From the IMG/VR virus record IMGVR_UViG_3300023179_000498, positions 1 through 24,436 of that record: a stretch of 24,436 nt of DNA. One strand, written 5' to 3'. This document shows, in pieces, positions 12,523 to 20,326 of the stretch (position 1 is the stretch's first letter; every line of letters begins with the position of its first letter). The translations under genes and the position numbers were made by a program. The notes below the pieces were generated by a model, which did not search any database, was not told the DNA's origin, and was given only the letters and a program-made list of their open reading frames with translations. The DNA is from a virus.

Positions 12523-13081
12523 TGCTGTCGCAGATCAAATTCATCTGAACTACAATAAGACTGGCATAGGCTATAGCATGTGATTTTTTAAAATAGAATT
12601 CATTGTTATCTGGTTTCTTCCATATTTCGTTCATCACTGTAGTCCAATCTTTCCCAATCAGATAACGTTTCGCGGGGCGTATCATGGCCAAAACTGCCGC
12701 TAGTTGGGCTACAGTCTTTGGCATCATTTCTCTTAAGATCGAACCATGTCCGTTGACGTGAAATAGCAAATTGACGAAATCGTCCTGTTCCAGTAGTTCC
12801 CATAGCGGCTCCTTGTTCATTAAATCAACAAGATGTTCTTCACTAAGAATGTGTTTATACACACTGACATTTAGTAAATCTATCTTAAAATAACCACGAT
12901 GCTCTGCCTGTTTATAGTCTATATTGGCAGTCATAGTTATCGGGTTATAGGGTATTTGTTGGCAATATACGCCTGTATTATGACGTTTTAATTGTGTGTT
13001 ATCGTCTATGGCAGCAGGGATATACTGTATCACCTTCAGTATATGTGATCTATCTGCAAAGTCGATATCGATATCAGGCAT
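12503..13081 (-). CDS. miniature DnaE-like (C-family DNA polymerase alpha) protein
   Basis: 192 residues, against about 1,160 for E. coli DnaE. It opens PDIDIDF (2-8), equivalent to the palm motif PDFDVDF that supplies two catalytic Asp (Asp5, Asp7 here). RHNTGVYCQQIPYNP (33-47) parallels the KHAGGVVIAP segment; GYFKIDLLNV (63-72) parallels LVKFDFLGL, whose Asp (Asp68 here) is the third catalytic residue. LLFHVNGHGSILREMMPKTVAQLAAVLAMIRPAKRYL (105-141) parallels FQLESRGM...ALFRPGPL. YFKKSHAIAYASL (163-175) parallels FNKSHSAAYAL. All motifs are collinear, with the intervening parts shortened and PHP and C-terminal domains missing. It overlaps the cupin gene by 8 bases and is the last gene of the operon. 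Function unknown: polymerase remnant, minimal enzyme or replisome decoy. Confidence 0.75.
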   Translation of the reverse strand: MPDIDIDFADRSHILKVIQYIPAAIDDNTQLKRHNTGVYCQQIPYNPITMTANIDYKQAEHRGYFKIDLLNVSVYKHILSEEHLVDLMNKEPLWELLEQDDFVNLLFHVNGHGSILREMMPKTVAQLAAVLAMIRPAKRYLIGKDWTTVMNEIWKKPDNNEFYFKKSHAIAYASLIVVQMNLICDSISHEYS

Positions 13082-13460
13082 GATCTGTTAGTTGACTGTC
13101 ACCAGGCAAAATTCTATAATTATCTTCTTCGCTATCCGGTGTTGATACTTCAATAATTGTACCTTCTTCTAGACAGATAACCTGATGTGGAAATAATGGA
13201 GGATTATGCCAAGTGTCACCAACTGATAAGATTTTTTCGTGCAGCACAGCAGTAACAGTATCTATGTATTTTAAAATAAATTTTCCTTCTAACACATACC
13301 ATGTTTCATCTTTTTGGGCATGGAAATGCATACTGAATTTTGCGTCTTTGTTGAACTTTAGGAATTTACCACAGTATTTGTCGTTGGTGCACCAAATTAG
13401 CTCATGTCCCCATTTTTTTGGTCTCATACCTTGGTATCGCGTTAACTTAGTGTTTTGCAT
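13074..13460 (-). CDS. cupin-domain protein
   Basis: 128 residues forming one cupin barrel: FSMHFHAQKDETWYVLEG (43-59) is motif 1 with His45, His47 and Glu52, and NPPLFPHQV (86-94) gives the second-motif His92, the usual four metal ligands. The opening RPKKWGHELIW resembles mannose-6-phosphate-isomerase-type and sugar-pathway cupins. Its place inside the heptose operon, between the HldE kinase and the DnaE-like gene, suggests it modifies or binds a sugar phosphate or nucleotide sugar. It overlaps the kinase gene by 14 bases. Exact reaction unknown. Confidence 0.8.
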   Translation of the reverse strand: MQNTKLTRYQGMRPKKWGHELIWCTNDKYCGKFLKFNKDAKFSMHFHAQKDETWYVLEGKFILKYIDTVTAVLHEKILSVGDTWHNPPLFPHQVICLEEGTIIEVSTPDSEEDNYRILPGDSQLTDHA

Positions 13461-14205
13461 TCTGTATCTCTTCTAAAGTTGGAGCGTAGTTACCTCTACG
13501 CTGTGCTGTTATTCCTGCAGCCTGGTTAGCAAATACTATACTTTCTTCTAATTTTCCTGTCAATAGAAAACTATATGTTAAGGCTGATAAGAAGGTATCT
13601 CCGCAGCCACAAACATCTGTTACTGCTACTGGTTTGGTCGGTATTACCCTTTCTTGATCTAATTTCTTTAACATGGCTCCTTCACTGCCTTTGGTTACTA
13701 TTAGGTAATCGGGAATAGATGAACATTGATTGTATTCGTGTTCGTTAATTTTTATCATTACATGGTCCGCATTAAATCTCCTAAGGTCCGTTTTTTTTGT
13801 ATCAATAAAAATTGGACATTTAAATTTTAAAATACAATGTTCAATATGTTCATAGGATAAGAATCCTTTGTTATAATCTGAAATTACTAGAGCATCATAA
13901 TTTGTAGAATAATAGGTTTGATGCCACGGCACTGTTACAGGTTCGTTGTCTACTCTCAATAACTGTTGTCCAGATTTTTTGTCTATGTATCTGGTTTTAG
14001 TAATTAATGATGTGTTGGTTATAAAATCTACAAATAGCCCAAATCTTTCTAAATTTAATTTTACATTTGCAGCCATACCTGGTAGACGTGTTTCGTCGAT
14101 ATTTTTTAACACAGGTACAGGAGCTTCTGGACTGAGTCTGTCAACAGATCCAGTCATATACACATCTATACAACTATCCCCTATCAATAATACGTTGAAT
14201 AACAT
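13447..14205 (-). CDS. HldE/RfaE kinase domain (heptose-7-phosphate kinase type, PfkB family)
   Basis: 252 residues. LIGDSCIDVYMTGSVDRLSPEAPVPVL (7-33) is the diagnostic RfaE/HldE domain I opening, GMAANVKLNLERFG (43-56) is the PfkB nucleoside/sugar-binding motif, and DVCGCGDTF (197-205) holds the anion hole and catalytic Asp203. The family phosphorylates D-glycero-beta-D-manno-heptose 7-phosphate at C1. It is shorter than the usual HldE kinase domain (about 310-330), the loss lying in the middle lid region. In bacteria it is usually fused to the nucleotidyltransferase; here the two are separate, overlapping genes. Confidence 0.85.
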   Translation of the reverse strand: MLFNVLLIGDSCIDVYMTGSVDRLSPEAPVPVLKNIDETRLPGMAANVKLNLERFGLFVDFITNTSLITKTRYIDKKSGQQLLRVDNEPVTVPWHQTYYSTNYDALVISDYNKGFLSYEHIEHCILKFKCPIFIDTKKTDLRRFNADHVMIKINEHEYNQCSSIPDYLIVTKGSEGAMLKKLDQERVIPTKPVAVTDVCGCGDTFLSALTYSFLLTGKLEESIVFANQAAGITAQRRGNYAPTLEEIQNAKH

Positions 14206-14575
14206 TTGTGGTTGAGTATTTTTCTAGTCTATCAAAGAATTCAATTTTTTTACAGAATTCTCTACCTATTATTGGTTTATCTTTATAATCTGATCCTTTG
14301 ATCATTAGATCTGGTTGGATATTTTTTAACAGATCACGAAGCTCCTCATCGGTATCAAATATATCTACTCTATCTATGCTTTTTAATTCAAACAGTAAAG
14401 TTGAACGTTCATATTCCGTATGTATTGGTCTTTGGTATCCTTTAAGTTCTCTTATGCGCCTATCACTGTCAATCAATACATGAACATAAGAATTTACAAA
14501 TGATCTAGCATGTCTAAATAATCTAATATGACCAAGATGTAATATGTCAAATGTTCCATTAATGGCTATTTTCAT
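14174..14575 (-). CDS. HldE-type heptose-1-phosphate nucleotidyltransferase
   Basis: 133 residues. NGTFDILHLGHIRLF (6-20) is the cytidylyltransferase signature GxFDxxHxGH, KGYQRPI (46-52) and IKGSDYKDKPIIG (93-105) match domain II of HldE, and the end KYSTTNVIQRI parallels the ISSTxII-x-RI nucleotide-binding motif. It would join heptose 1-phosphate to ATP, giving ADP-heptose. It overlaps HldD upstream as ATGA and the kinase gene downstream by 32 bases. Confidence 0.88.
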   Translation of the reverse strand: MKIAINGTFDILHLGHIRLFRHARSFVNSYVHVLIDSDRRIRELKGYQRPIHTEYERSTLLFELKSIDRVDIFDTDEELRDLLKNIQPDLMIKGSDYKDKPIIGREFCKKIEFFDRLEKYSTTNVIQRIIDRG

Positions 14576-15345
14576 AACTGGTAATGTAGGCTTAATCGTG
14601 TTGTATCTGCACAGGTGTATCTTTGATACTGTTTTTTTACATTCTCTGGCATTGGTATGTATTCGATGACTGCTTCATACTTATCGGCAATTTCTCTAGC
14701 AACCTGTTCAAATGATTGTGTCTTTCCAGTGCCTACATTCCATATACCCGATTCTTTTACTGTAAAGAATTTTTTATGTATATCAATTAGCTTATCAACG
14801 TGAATAAAGTCTCTATGAAAGTTTTCAGATCCTTCAAATAATCGAATTACACCTGTTTCTTTGGCCTGCTTTTCAAATTTGTAAAATGGGCTGGCCTGCG
14901 AACCTTTATGATCTTCACCCGGACCGTAGACATTAAAATATCTAAAACCTTGAACTACAATATCTCTATACTGTTGACCAGCTGAAACTCTATCGAAAAG
15001 ATACTTGCTCCAAGCATAGGGACTTTGGGGACTAATTGGACCATCCTCTCTAAATTCTTCTAGCTGGCCATACACACTGGCTGAACTGGCATACTGTAGA
15101 TTAACCTTGGCCATTTGACAGGCTACCAACAGCATACAGGTAAAGTCATAATTTTGTTTAAGTATTTTTTCTACATCTGTCTCTGTAGTCGATGAAATGG
15201 CTCCTAGATGTATACACCAATCTAATCCTTCAAAGTCCGGTAAAGGTTGACCCCAATTATAAAGAACTAGGTCATGTTCGTGCTTCAGAGCATTCAGCAT
15301 ATTTTGCCCAATGAAACCTTTATAACCTGTAAGCAATATTTTCAT
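14572..15345 (-). CDS. hldD: ADP-heptose epimerase (HldD/RfaD type)
   Basis: 257 residues. GYKGFIGQN (7-15) is the dinucleotide-binding glycine motif; HLGAISSTTETD (46-57), YASSASVYG (85-93) and GFRYFNVYGPGEDHKGSQASPFYKF (about 132-156) are characteristic of HldD, with Tyr110 and Lys114 (YAWSK) as the extended-SDR catalytic pair. HldD converts ADP-D-glycero-D-manno-heptose to the L-glycero form used in LPS inner core. It is about 50 residues shorter than the usual 310. It overlaps both neighbours as ATGA. Confidence 0.88.
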   Translation of the reverse strand: MKILLTGYKGFIGQNMLNALKHEHDLVLYNWGQPLPDFEGLDWCIHLGAISSTTETDVEKILKQNYDFTCMLLVACQMAKVNLQYASSASVYGQLEEFREDGPISPQSPYAWSKYLFDRVSAGQQYRDIVVQGFRYFNVYGPGEDHKGSQASPFYKFEKQAKETGVIRLFEGSENFHRDFIHVDKLIDIHKKFFTVKESGIWNVGTGKTQSFEQVAREIADKYEAVIEYIPMPENVKKQYQRYTCADTTRLSLHYQL

Positions 15346-15725
15346 AGTTCACCGGATCCTGCTAACTTTAAAATTAAACTATATTGTTCAAATACTTTTT
15401 GAACTGCTGGATATTTTCTTGCTAAAAATTTTTCACGTTCTTTTTGTTCCATCATCGTTTCAAACATTCCATAGTGTCCATGTGATTTCATATGATTGAA
15501 TACCTGCTCTTCAAAATCTGCAATACGGTTCAATTCACTTTCTGAGATTTCCAAGGTATACAACGTTTCTGTGTCATGAAAGATTTCTTGGTTAACTCTG
15601 TTATAATTTGTCGAATCTTGGAAATAGTTATTCACATTAATTTTGGTTACCCGTGAAGCACGTTTGTTGGTATCTAATAGTTTTATCTGATGTCTATTAC
15701 AAAAAGTTTTGATGTTATTATTCAA
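15342..15725 (-). CDS. conserved T4-type phage hypothetical protein
   Basis: 127 residues with a TTG start at 15725, chosen because AAGGAAG lies about 6 bases upstream. The middle (FHDTETLYTLEISESELNRIADFE) pairs a strand with a helix, and the C-terminal 55 residues (MMEQKEREKFLARKYPAVQKVFEQYSLILKLAGSGEL) form a charged helical region. Proteins with the same ending are familiar from T4-type cyanophages, without function. It overlaps the preceding gene by 8 bases and hldD by 4, so it belongs to the same transcript. Confidence 0.7.
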   Translation of the reverse strand: MNNNIKTFCNRHQIKLLDTNKRASRVTKINVNNYFQDSTNYNRVNQEIFHDTETLYTLEISESELNRIADFEEQVFNHMKSHGHYGMFETMMEQKEREKFLARKYPAVQKVFEQYSLILKLAGSGEL

Positions 15726-16419
15726 TTCCTACTTCCTTACATATTTCTTTTACCAGAGCAACATCTGCCGGAGATTTTTTAAATGTATTTTTCCAATATG
15801 CTAGATCAAATGCAGGAGATATAATTTCTAATTGTTCGTCGCTCATGTTACTTACCATACCATATCCCGACTTGGTATTCAGTATGACCCAGGGACTTAT
15901 TTTACCATTTCTGATATCTTGTGTAGCTCGATTTAAGCTAACATAGAGAAAATAATGTGCGAACTGTGCTGACTTTTCTTCTGCCCATTCCATCATGGTT
16001 TGCAGTGTTCTTTGCACAGCAGATTCTACTGGCTCGGTTTTTATTGTTTCATAGAGATAGGTTTCATACAGTTTATCTCTGCACCAGTCATCTAATTTAA
16101 CGCCACTTTTTATTACCCAATCTACGAATTTTTCTGGATATAACGGATTTACATTATTAAGAAAACTACCAAATTTAACAAATGCGTTATAGTATGAACT
16201 GTCTGCAAATTCATCATAGGTCTTTGGTTTTTTGGCACGTTGAGTGATTTGCCAAAAACGATTAAAGGCCATAAAACCGGCCTGAACACGTTTTTCAGTT
16301 TCCTGTAAGGCTCGGCGTTTGCGTTCGCACATATGGGAAAATAAAGTTCGAGAGAGGGAGAATTTTTTAGAACAAAATTGACAAATATGCGGTTGTTCTA
16401 ATAATTCAATTTTAGCCAT
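15718..16419 (-). CDS. zinc-finger protein of unknown function
   Basis: 233 residues. The N-terminus has C13-x2-C16 and H29-x-C31 (CQFCSKKFSLSRTLFSHMC), a single C2HC-type zinc finger followed by a basic stretch ERKRRALQE. The remaining 190 residues are helical and aromatic-rich with no known domain. The finger plus basic helix suggests nucleic-acid binding, perhaps in late transcription or DNA processing, but this is inference. A 49-base gap, the longest inside this operon, precedes it, so a promoter is possible, though none is clear. Start at ATG 16419 has no strong ribosome site. Confidence 0.7.
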   Translation of the reverse strand: MAKIELLEQPHICQFCSKKFSLSRTLFSHMCERKRRALQETEKRVQAGFMAFNRFWQITQRAKKPKTYDEFADSSYYNAFVKFGSFLNNVNPLYPEKFVDWVIKSGVKLDDWCRDKLYETYLYETIKTEPVESAVQRTLQTMMEWAEEKSAQFAHYFLYVSLNRATQDIRNGKISPWVILNTKSGYGMVSNMSDEQLEIISPAFDLAYWKNTFKKSPADVALVKEICKEVGIE

Positions 16420-16468
16420 ACTATACCATGTTAATAGAAAACAAATATACCACTTATTTTAATAACAT

Positions 16469-16936
16469 TTATTCATATTCTTTACGTTGTTTTCTGTCAA
16501 ATCCCATTTTATCAAAAAGTTCTTCACAATCTTGTTTGGTCATCATACTGGCCTGAAGTTTTATTTCACTCATTTTACGAGCAGGATAGATTTCTGCAAG
16601 AAGTTTTTCAATTTTGTTGGCTTTAGATTTTTTTCCTGAAGCCAGATACGGATGATAACAATTAATACCAACTCCTGTAGCGGCAAATAATTTCCACAAT
16701 AATTCTTTATGGCATTTGCTCAAATCCCAATGATGTTTATTTACATGTTCATTTGTAGTTTCAATAAACCACTCTTCAATATCTCGATCTTGGGTGGTTA
16801 CATTTGAGCTATATCTCATAAGAATAAAAGGACTAAATGATTTTTTTTCTTCGTCTGTGAGAGTAGAATAAAAATTGTAATTTTTTGTATCTACAGCTTT
16901 TAGAGTACTTTTTATATCTAAAAATTTTGAAGACAT
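16469..16936 (-). CDS. possible clamp-loader small subunit (gp62-like)
   Basis: 155 residues from the ATG at 16936, which overlaps the previous stop as TAATG; an in-frame upstream ATG at 16969 is less likely. The pattern, an N-terminal AVDTKNYNFYSTL, then FSPFILMRYSS, VNKHHWDLSKCHKELLWKLF, a Lys-rich segment, and MTKQDCEELFDKMGFD, resembles the gp62 clamp-loader subunit of marine T4-type phages (xPFxxxR, then N-K-W/H helix). gp62 would join gp44 to load the sliding clamp. This is a remote resemblance, and no gp44 is in the window; it could be an unrelated conserved protein. Confidence 0.5.
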   Translation of the reverse strand: MSSKFLDIKSTLKAVDTKNYNFYSTLTDEEKKSFSPFILMRYSSNVTTQDRDIEEWFIETTNEHVNKHHWDLSKCHKELLWKLFAATGVGINCYHPYLASGKKSKANKIEKLLAEIYPARKMSEIKLQASMMTKQDCEELFDKMGFDRKQRKEYE

Positions 16937-17184
16937 TATTTTTTGCCCAATTGATATAGTATTATACACTGTTCTAATGCACGTTTCAAGGTTTCATTGG
17001 TCTCTGCGGCCAAACGTATTTCATGCCATAGTTTGGTATCCTTTAATTCTTTTTCCATAGACAATTTTCGAAGACTCTTTCCAACTAGAAATCTTTCCTT
17101 TGATCCAGGATATCTTCCATAGACAGTTTCTCCTCCATCTGGGGATTCATATATGATTGATTGATTTGTTTCAAGTATTTCCAT
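16936..17184 (-). CDS. 82-residue conserved phage hypothetical
   Basis: The product opens MEILETNQSIIYESPDGGETVYGR, a beta-hairpin with a PDGG turn, followed by a basic middle and an amphipathic helix ending ALEQCIILYQLGKK. A protein with this opening is widely conserved in T4-type phages of marine bacteria without known role. Stop TAA overlaps the next ATG as TAATG, and the start lies one base after the preceding stop. Confidence 0.7.
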   Translation of the reverse strand: MEILETNQSIIYESPDGGETVYGRYPGSKERFLVGKSLRKLSMEKELKDTKLWHEIRLAAETNETLKRALEQCIILYQLGKK

Positions 17185-17185
17185 A

Positions 17186-17689
17186 TTACCAACATCTAGT
17201 ATAATCTACAATTTCACTTTGCCTAGTAACTTCCTTAACAAAGTAAGCACACAAGGGTTTTGGGCCTTGCTGTAAAGGTGTGCATAATAACTGACCTGTT
17301 CTCATTTTAGGAAAGTACCATTTGACGTCGTGGTAAACATCAATAATATCAATGTCGTGAAACTCTGGTCTAAAACTACTCAAAGGGTTAAAGCAAAAAG
17401 TTTTAAACCCTCTGTCGTTCAAGCTGGTTAATGGTAGCACTTCCATTTCAGGGCCTTCTGGATCGCCTACAATAGTACACCAATCTAAAGGCATGGTAAC
17501 TTCGTGCGTGCCTATTTTCAATACCACAGCAGGTCCTGTAAAGCTTTCTAAAAATATCAACGGAACAAAAAAATAGTCCGGGTTAGAATTATCACTATTG
17601 TCTAGTACTGCAAATCTAAGATCTTCGTCTATCTCTTCAGGAAGATCATTTAGTGAAAACATTTGATCATTTAAAGTTAAAATTTGCAT
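17186..17689 (-). CDS. 167-residue conserved phage hypothetical next to uvsW
   Basis: Start overlaps the uvsW stop as TAATG. Notable blocks are WCTIVGDPEGPEMEVLPLTSLNDRGFKTFCFNPL (about 70-103), VYHDVKWYFPKMRTGQLLCTPL and AYFVKEVTRQSEIVDYTRCW at the end. The same blocks are recalled from T4-type cyanophage proteins encoded near uvsW, suggesting a replication or recombination link, but no domain is recognised. Predominantly beta by pattern. Confidence 0.7.
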   Translation of the reverse strand: MQILTLNDQMFSLNDLPEEIDEDLRFAVLDNSDNSNPDYFFVPLIFLESFTGPAVVLKIGTHEVTMPLDWCTIVGDPEGPEMEVLPLTSLNDRGFKTFCFNPLSSFRPEFHDIDIIDVYHDVKWYFPKMRTGQLLCTPLQQGPKPLCAYFVKEVTRQSEIVDYTRCW

Positions 17690-19152
17690 TATTGATATTT
17701 TACCTTTTGTAATTCAAAGGGATATAAGGCTTCTTTATAAAATTTCTTTCGTTCTGTGAGGTGTCTCTTTGCATATTTTGTGGAAGCTGTAAGATCCCAA
17801 ATTTGTACGAAGTCTTTATCTTGAGCTCGTCTAATACCTCTGCCAATTGATTGTATAACCCTAATAAAGCTTTTTCCGGGCTCCAAAAGAACCAAATTAA
17901 AAATACGAGGGATATTAATACCCACAGCGGCCACACCATAAGTCGCCACAATAATCTTGTTATCAGCAATCTGAATTTCATCATATTCTTCTTTACGATC
18001 TTTGCTTTTTACTCTCCCGGATATAAACACTGCATCTGTAAGATTTTTCGTTAGAAATTCTCCGCTTTCTATTCTATCAACCAATACAAGCGTGTTACCG
18101 GATTTAGATATACTCTGTACTGTATTAGCAATATATGCCATTCTATCCGAATCGGTTACAAGAAATTTAAGTTCTTCGGCATAGCTGCCAAATTCTTTCC
18201 ACTCTGCTGTTTGAACAATATTTACATGACATTGTGCTAGAACACCTTTTTCTTGCAACTCGTGTGCCGCTACTCTATGAACAACTTCTCCTAGACTGGC
18301 ACGCAGACTTTGGAACTCAAAATCCTCTTTGGGCACAGTTCCTGTTAGTCCCCAACGTATAGGGGCATGATTAAAATTATGTGTCAATAGTTTTTTAAGA
18401 ACTTCGGCCTTGGCCATATGAACCTCATCTACCATGACACATCTTACACCTTCAAGTAATTCTGCCAACGTAGTGATTTCGTCATTTTCTTGGCGGTTTT
18501 TTGATTTTTTGTCTAAAATATTCAAACTTTGCCAAGTGCATATAGTGTGTGTTTTTCCTAATTCTTTTCGATCACCATAGTAAACACCCACATCTAATTC
18601 TACATTAATAAAGTCTTCTTCCGTTTGTTCTACTAAACTTTTGTTAGGTACAATAATCACAGTTTTTCCGTATTTTTCACAGATTTTTGCCAAAGTTGCA
18701 GTGGTTATGGTTTTTCCAAAACCAGTGGCAATTTCCTGTATACACTGTGGATTTGACAAAAACTTATTGATTACTTCGACTTGATCGTCACGTAGTCTAA
18801 TAGGATTACCTTCAAACCTGTGTCCTTTAGGCCATGATTTTCCATCCCAAAAATCACCGGAAATCTCATCAAATTTTAGGTCAAATGCAGACCTATGATC
18901 TTCTAGTTCAATGTAGTAATTTTTACTTTCTAAAAATTCTAGAACCTGAGGCAACATACTAAGATATGTAGTTCCACCAAGGCCAAAAAAACTCACAGAC
19001 CCATCCCATCTACCCAGTTTATATGATGGTCTATACCTAGCAGTAGGGTCTTCGTACTTGAATTTTTTGACCAGAGACTTTCTTGTGTCAAGATCTAGAT
19101 TTTCTATCTTGACATTGACTTCGTCTTTGATTACAATTTTACAGGATGCCAA
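17689..19152 (-). CDS. uvsW: UvsW-type DNA/RNA helicase
   Basis: 487 residues with a TTG start at 19152, supported by AGGAA about 10 bases upstream and by an N-terminus matching the small UvsW domain (RYRPSYKLGRWDGSVSFF, 40-57). Walker A ATGFGKT is at 142-148, the DEVH box at 242-245, the SF2 motif III TGTVPKE near 280, and motif VI QSIGRGIRR near 445. UvsW unwinds branched DNA and R-loops and drives the switch to recombination-dependent replication. Overlaps the HARP-like gene by 14 bases. TTG rather than ATG start suggests coupling or reduced expression. Confidence 0.92.
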   Translation of the reverse strand: MASCKIVIKDEVNVKIENLDLDTRKSLVKKFKYEDPTARYRPSYKLGRWDGSVSFFGLGGTTYLSMLPQVLEFLESKNYYIELEDHRSAFDLKFDEISGDFWDGKSWPKGHRFEGNPIRLRDDQVEVINKFLSNPQCIQEIATGFGKTITTATLAKICEKYGKTVIIVPNKSLVEQTEEDFINVELDVGVYYGDRKELGKTHTICTWQSLNILDKKSKNRQENDEITTLAELLEGVRCVMVDEVHMAKAEVLKKLLTHNFNHAPIRWGLTGTVPKEDFEFQSLRASLGEVVHRVAAHELQEKGVLAQCHVNIVQTAEWKEFGSYAEELKFLVTDSDRMAYIANTVQSISKSGNTLVLVDRIESGEFLTKNLTDAVFISGRVKSKDRKEEYDEIQIADNKIIVATYGVAAVGINIPRIFNLVLLEPGKSFIRVIQSIGRGIRRAQDKDFVQIWDLTASTKYAKRHLTERKKFYKEALYPFELQKVKYQ

Positions 19153-20326
19153 GTTCTAAATTTCCTTGATTAGATTTTTCTAGAAAAAATATCACATTTT
19201 CATGTTTTGTCACAAAATTTTTCATATTGTAATGAACATTACCTTGACCTAAATTTATTATACATTGAAAATGTATATTCTGTTTCAATATAGGTTTAGG
19301 AACCTTAGTGCTTATTATAACAACCTTTGTCTGGTCAGTCAATGGATTGTTTAGATTATTGTTTTTAATAAAATCATTGAAATTTTTGTCAGTTTCATTG
19401 GGTAGCCTAAACATTACACTAATTTGTTCATTTGCTACAGCTATGCTTTTACAAAACTCGTGAGTCTCGACTAATTTTTTCATTTCACTTCCGCCAGGAA
19501 TGATAAACAGGGTAGGTTGCATGTTTAAAACTATGTCCCTAAGTTCAGACATTTGGTGATTTTGAGAATCAACCTCTATTGGCAGCGATGGATCTTGTCT
19601 TAAAAAGGCCTTTACTGGGTCTGGGATACTATGACTGTGGAATAATTTTTCAAAATTTTCATGCCATACATTAATACCCATTTTTCTAGCTTCAAACATC
19701 GCCGTAAGATCATTGTCTGCTTTAATTTTAGGCAAATTTTTTGGAGAATTTTTTACAAAATACTCGTTGTTATGATTTTTACACAAAATTGGTATATATG
19801 ATGCGAAATTTTCCTGAATTGTTAGGAGTTGTTTTATTAAATCATCTAATTCTTCCGACTTTTCTATTTTTCCCTCGACAAATGTTTCTGAAACAAACTG
19901 TAAATAGTGTTCGTTTAATGGTAGGAACCAGCATTTTTCCTCTGCATCCCATAAAGGAACCATTTCTTGGGTTTTTCTTTCTCTAATTTTTCTAATTATG
20001 GTTTCATTGTAGGGAAAAAAACATTTTATTGTAATTCCGTAGCGCGAATGTTTAGTAATTGACAGTCTTGTTACATTTTCTATCACTCGTAAAGGCTTGC
20101 TAAAGGTGGGATTAGTTAAAAAAGACTCAATTTCCGTTTGACAAATGCTTTTTAAACCTAATTTGTATTTTTTCAAAATTTTAACTGCAAGATTAGCCTG
20201 TTTTTCTGTGAAAGCTAAATTTTTGTTAATCTGTTCTGAAAAACTATGTAGAACAGCAGCATCATAGATGTTCAGTAATGAATAACCTTTATAGATTAGC
20301 ATTAGAATAAGTTTTTCTATGGTCAT
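19139..20326 (-). CDS. HARP-like domain protein, partner of uvsW
   Basis: 395 residues. Residues 87-150 read ITKHSRYGITIKCFFPYNETIIRK...WDAEEKCWFLPLNEHYLQFV, the pattern of the HARP domain of SMARCAL1-type annealing helicases: a strand, FPYN, an Arg-rich helix, WD-x-E-x-K-x-W, then LPL. Residues 35-58 (LAFTEKQANLAVKILKKY) resemble the helix often found ahead of it. The C-terminal part has no Walker A and may be a degenerate helicase lobe (TKVVIISTKVPKPIL, then IINLG). It overlaps uvsY by four bases (ATGA) and uvsW by 14. A role in fork remodelling or in helping UvsW is inferred from the domain and context. Confidence 0.65.
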   Translation of the reverse strand: MTIEKLILMLIYKGYSLLNIYDAAVLHSFSEQINKNLAFTEKQANLAVKILKKYKLGLKSICQTEIESFLTNPTFSKPLRVIENVTRLSITKHSRYGITIKCFFPYNETIIRKIRERKTQEMVPLWDAEEKCWFLPLNEHYLQFVSETFVEGKIEKSEELDDLIKQLLTIQENFASYIPILCKNHNNEYFVKNSPKNLPKIKADNDLTAMFEARKMGINVWHENFEKLFHSHSIPDPVKAFLRQDPSLPIEVDSQNHQMSELRDIVLNMQPTLFIIPGGSEMKKLVETHEFCKSIAVANEQISVMFRLPNETDKNFNDFIKNNNLNNPLTDQTKVVIISTKVPKPILKQNIHFQCIINLGQGNVHYNMKNFVTKHENVIFFLEKSNQGNLELGIL

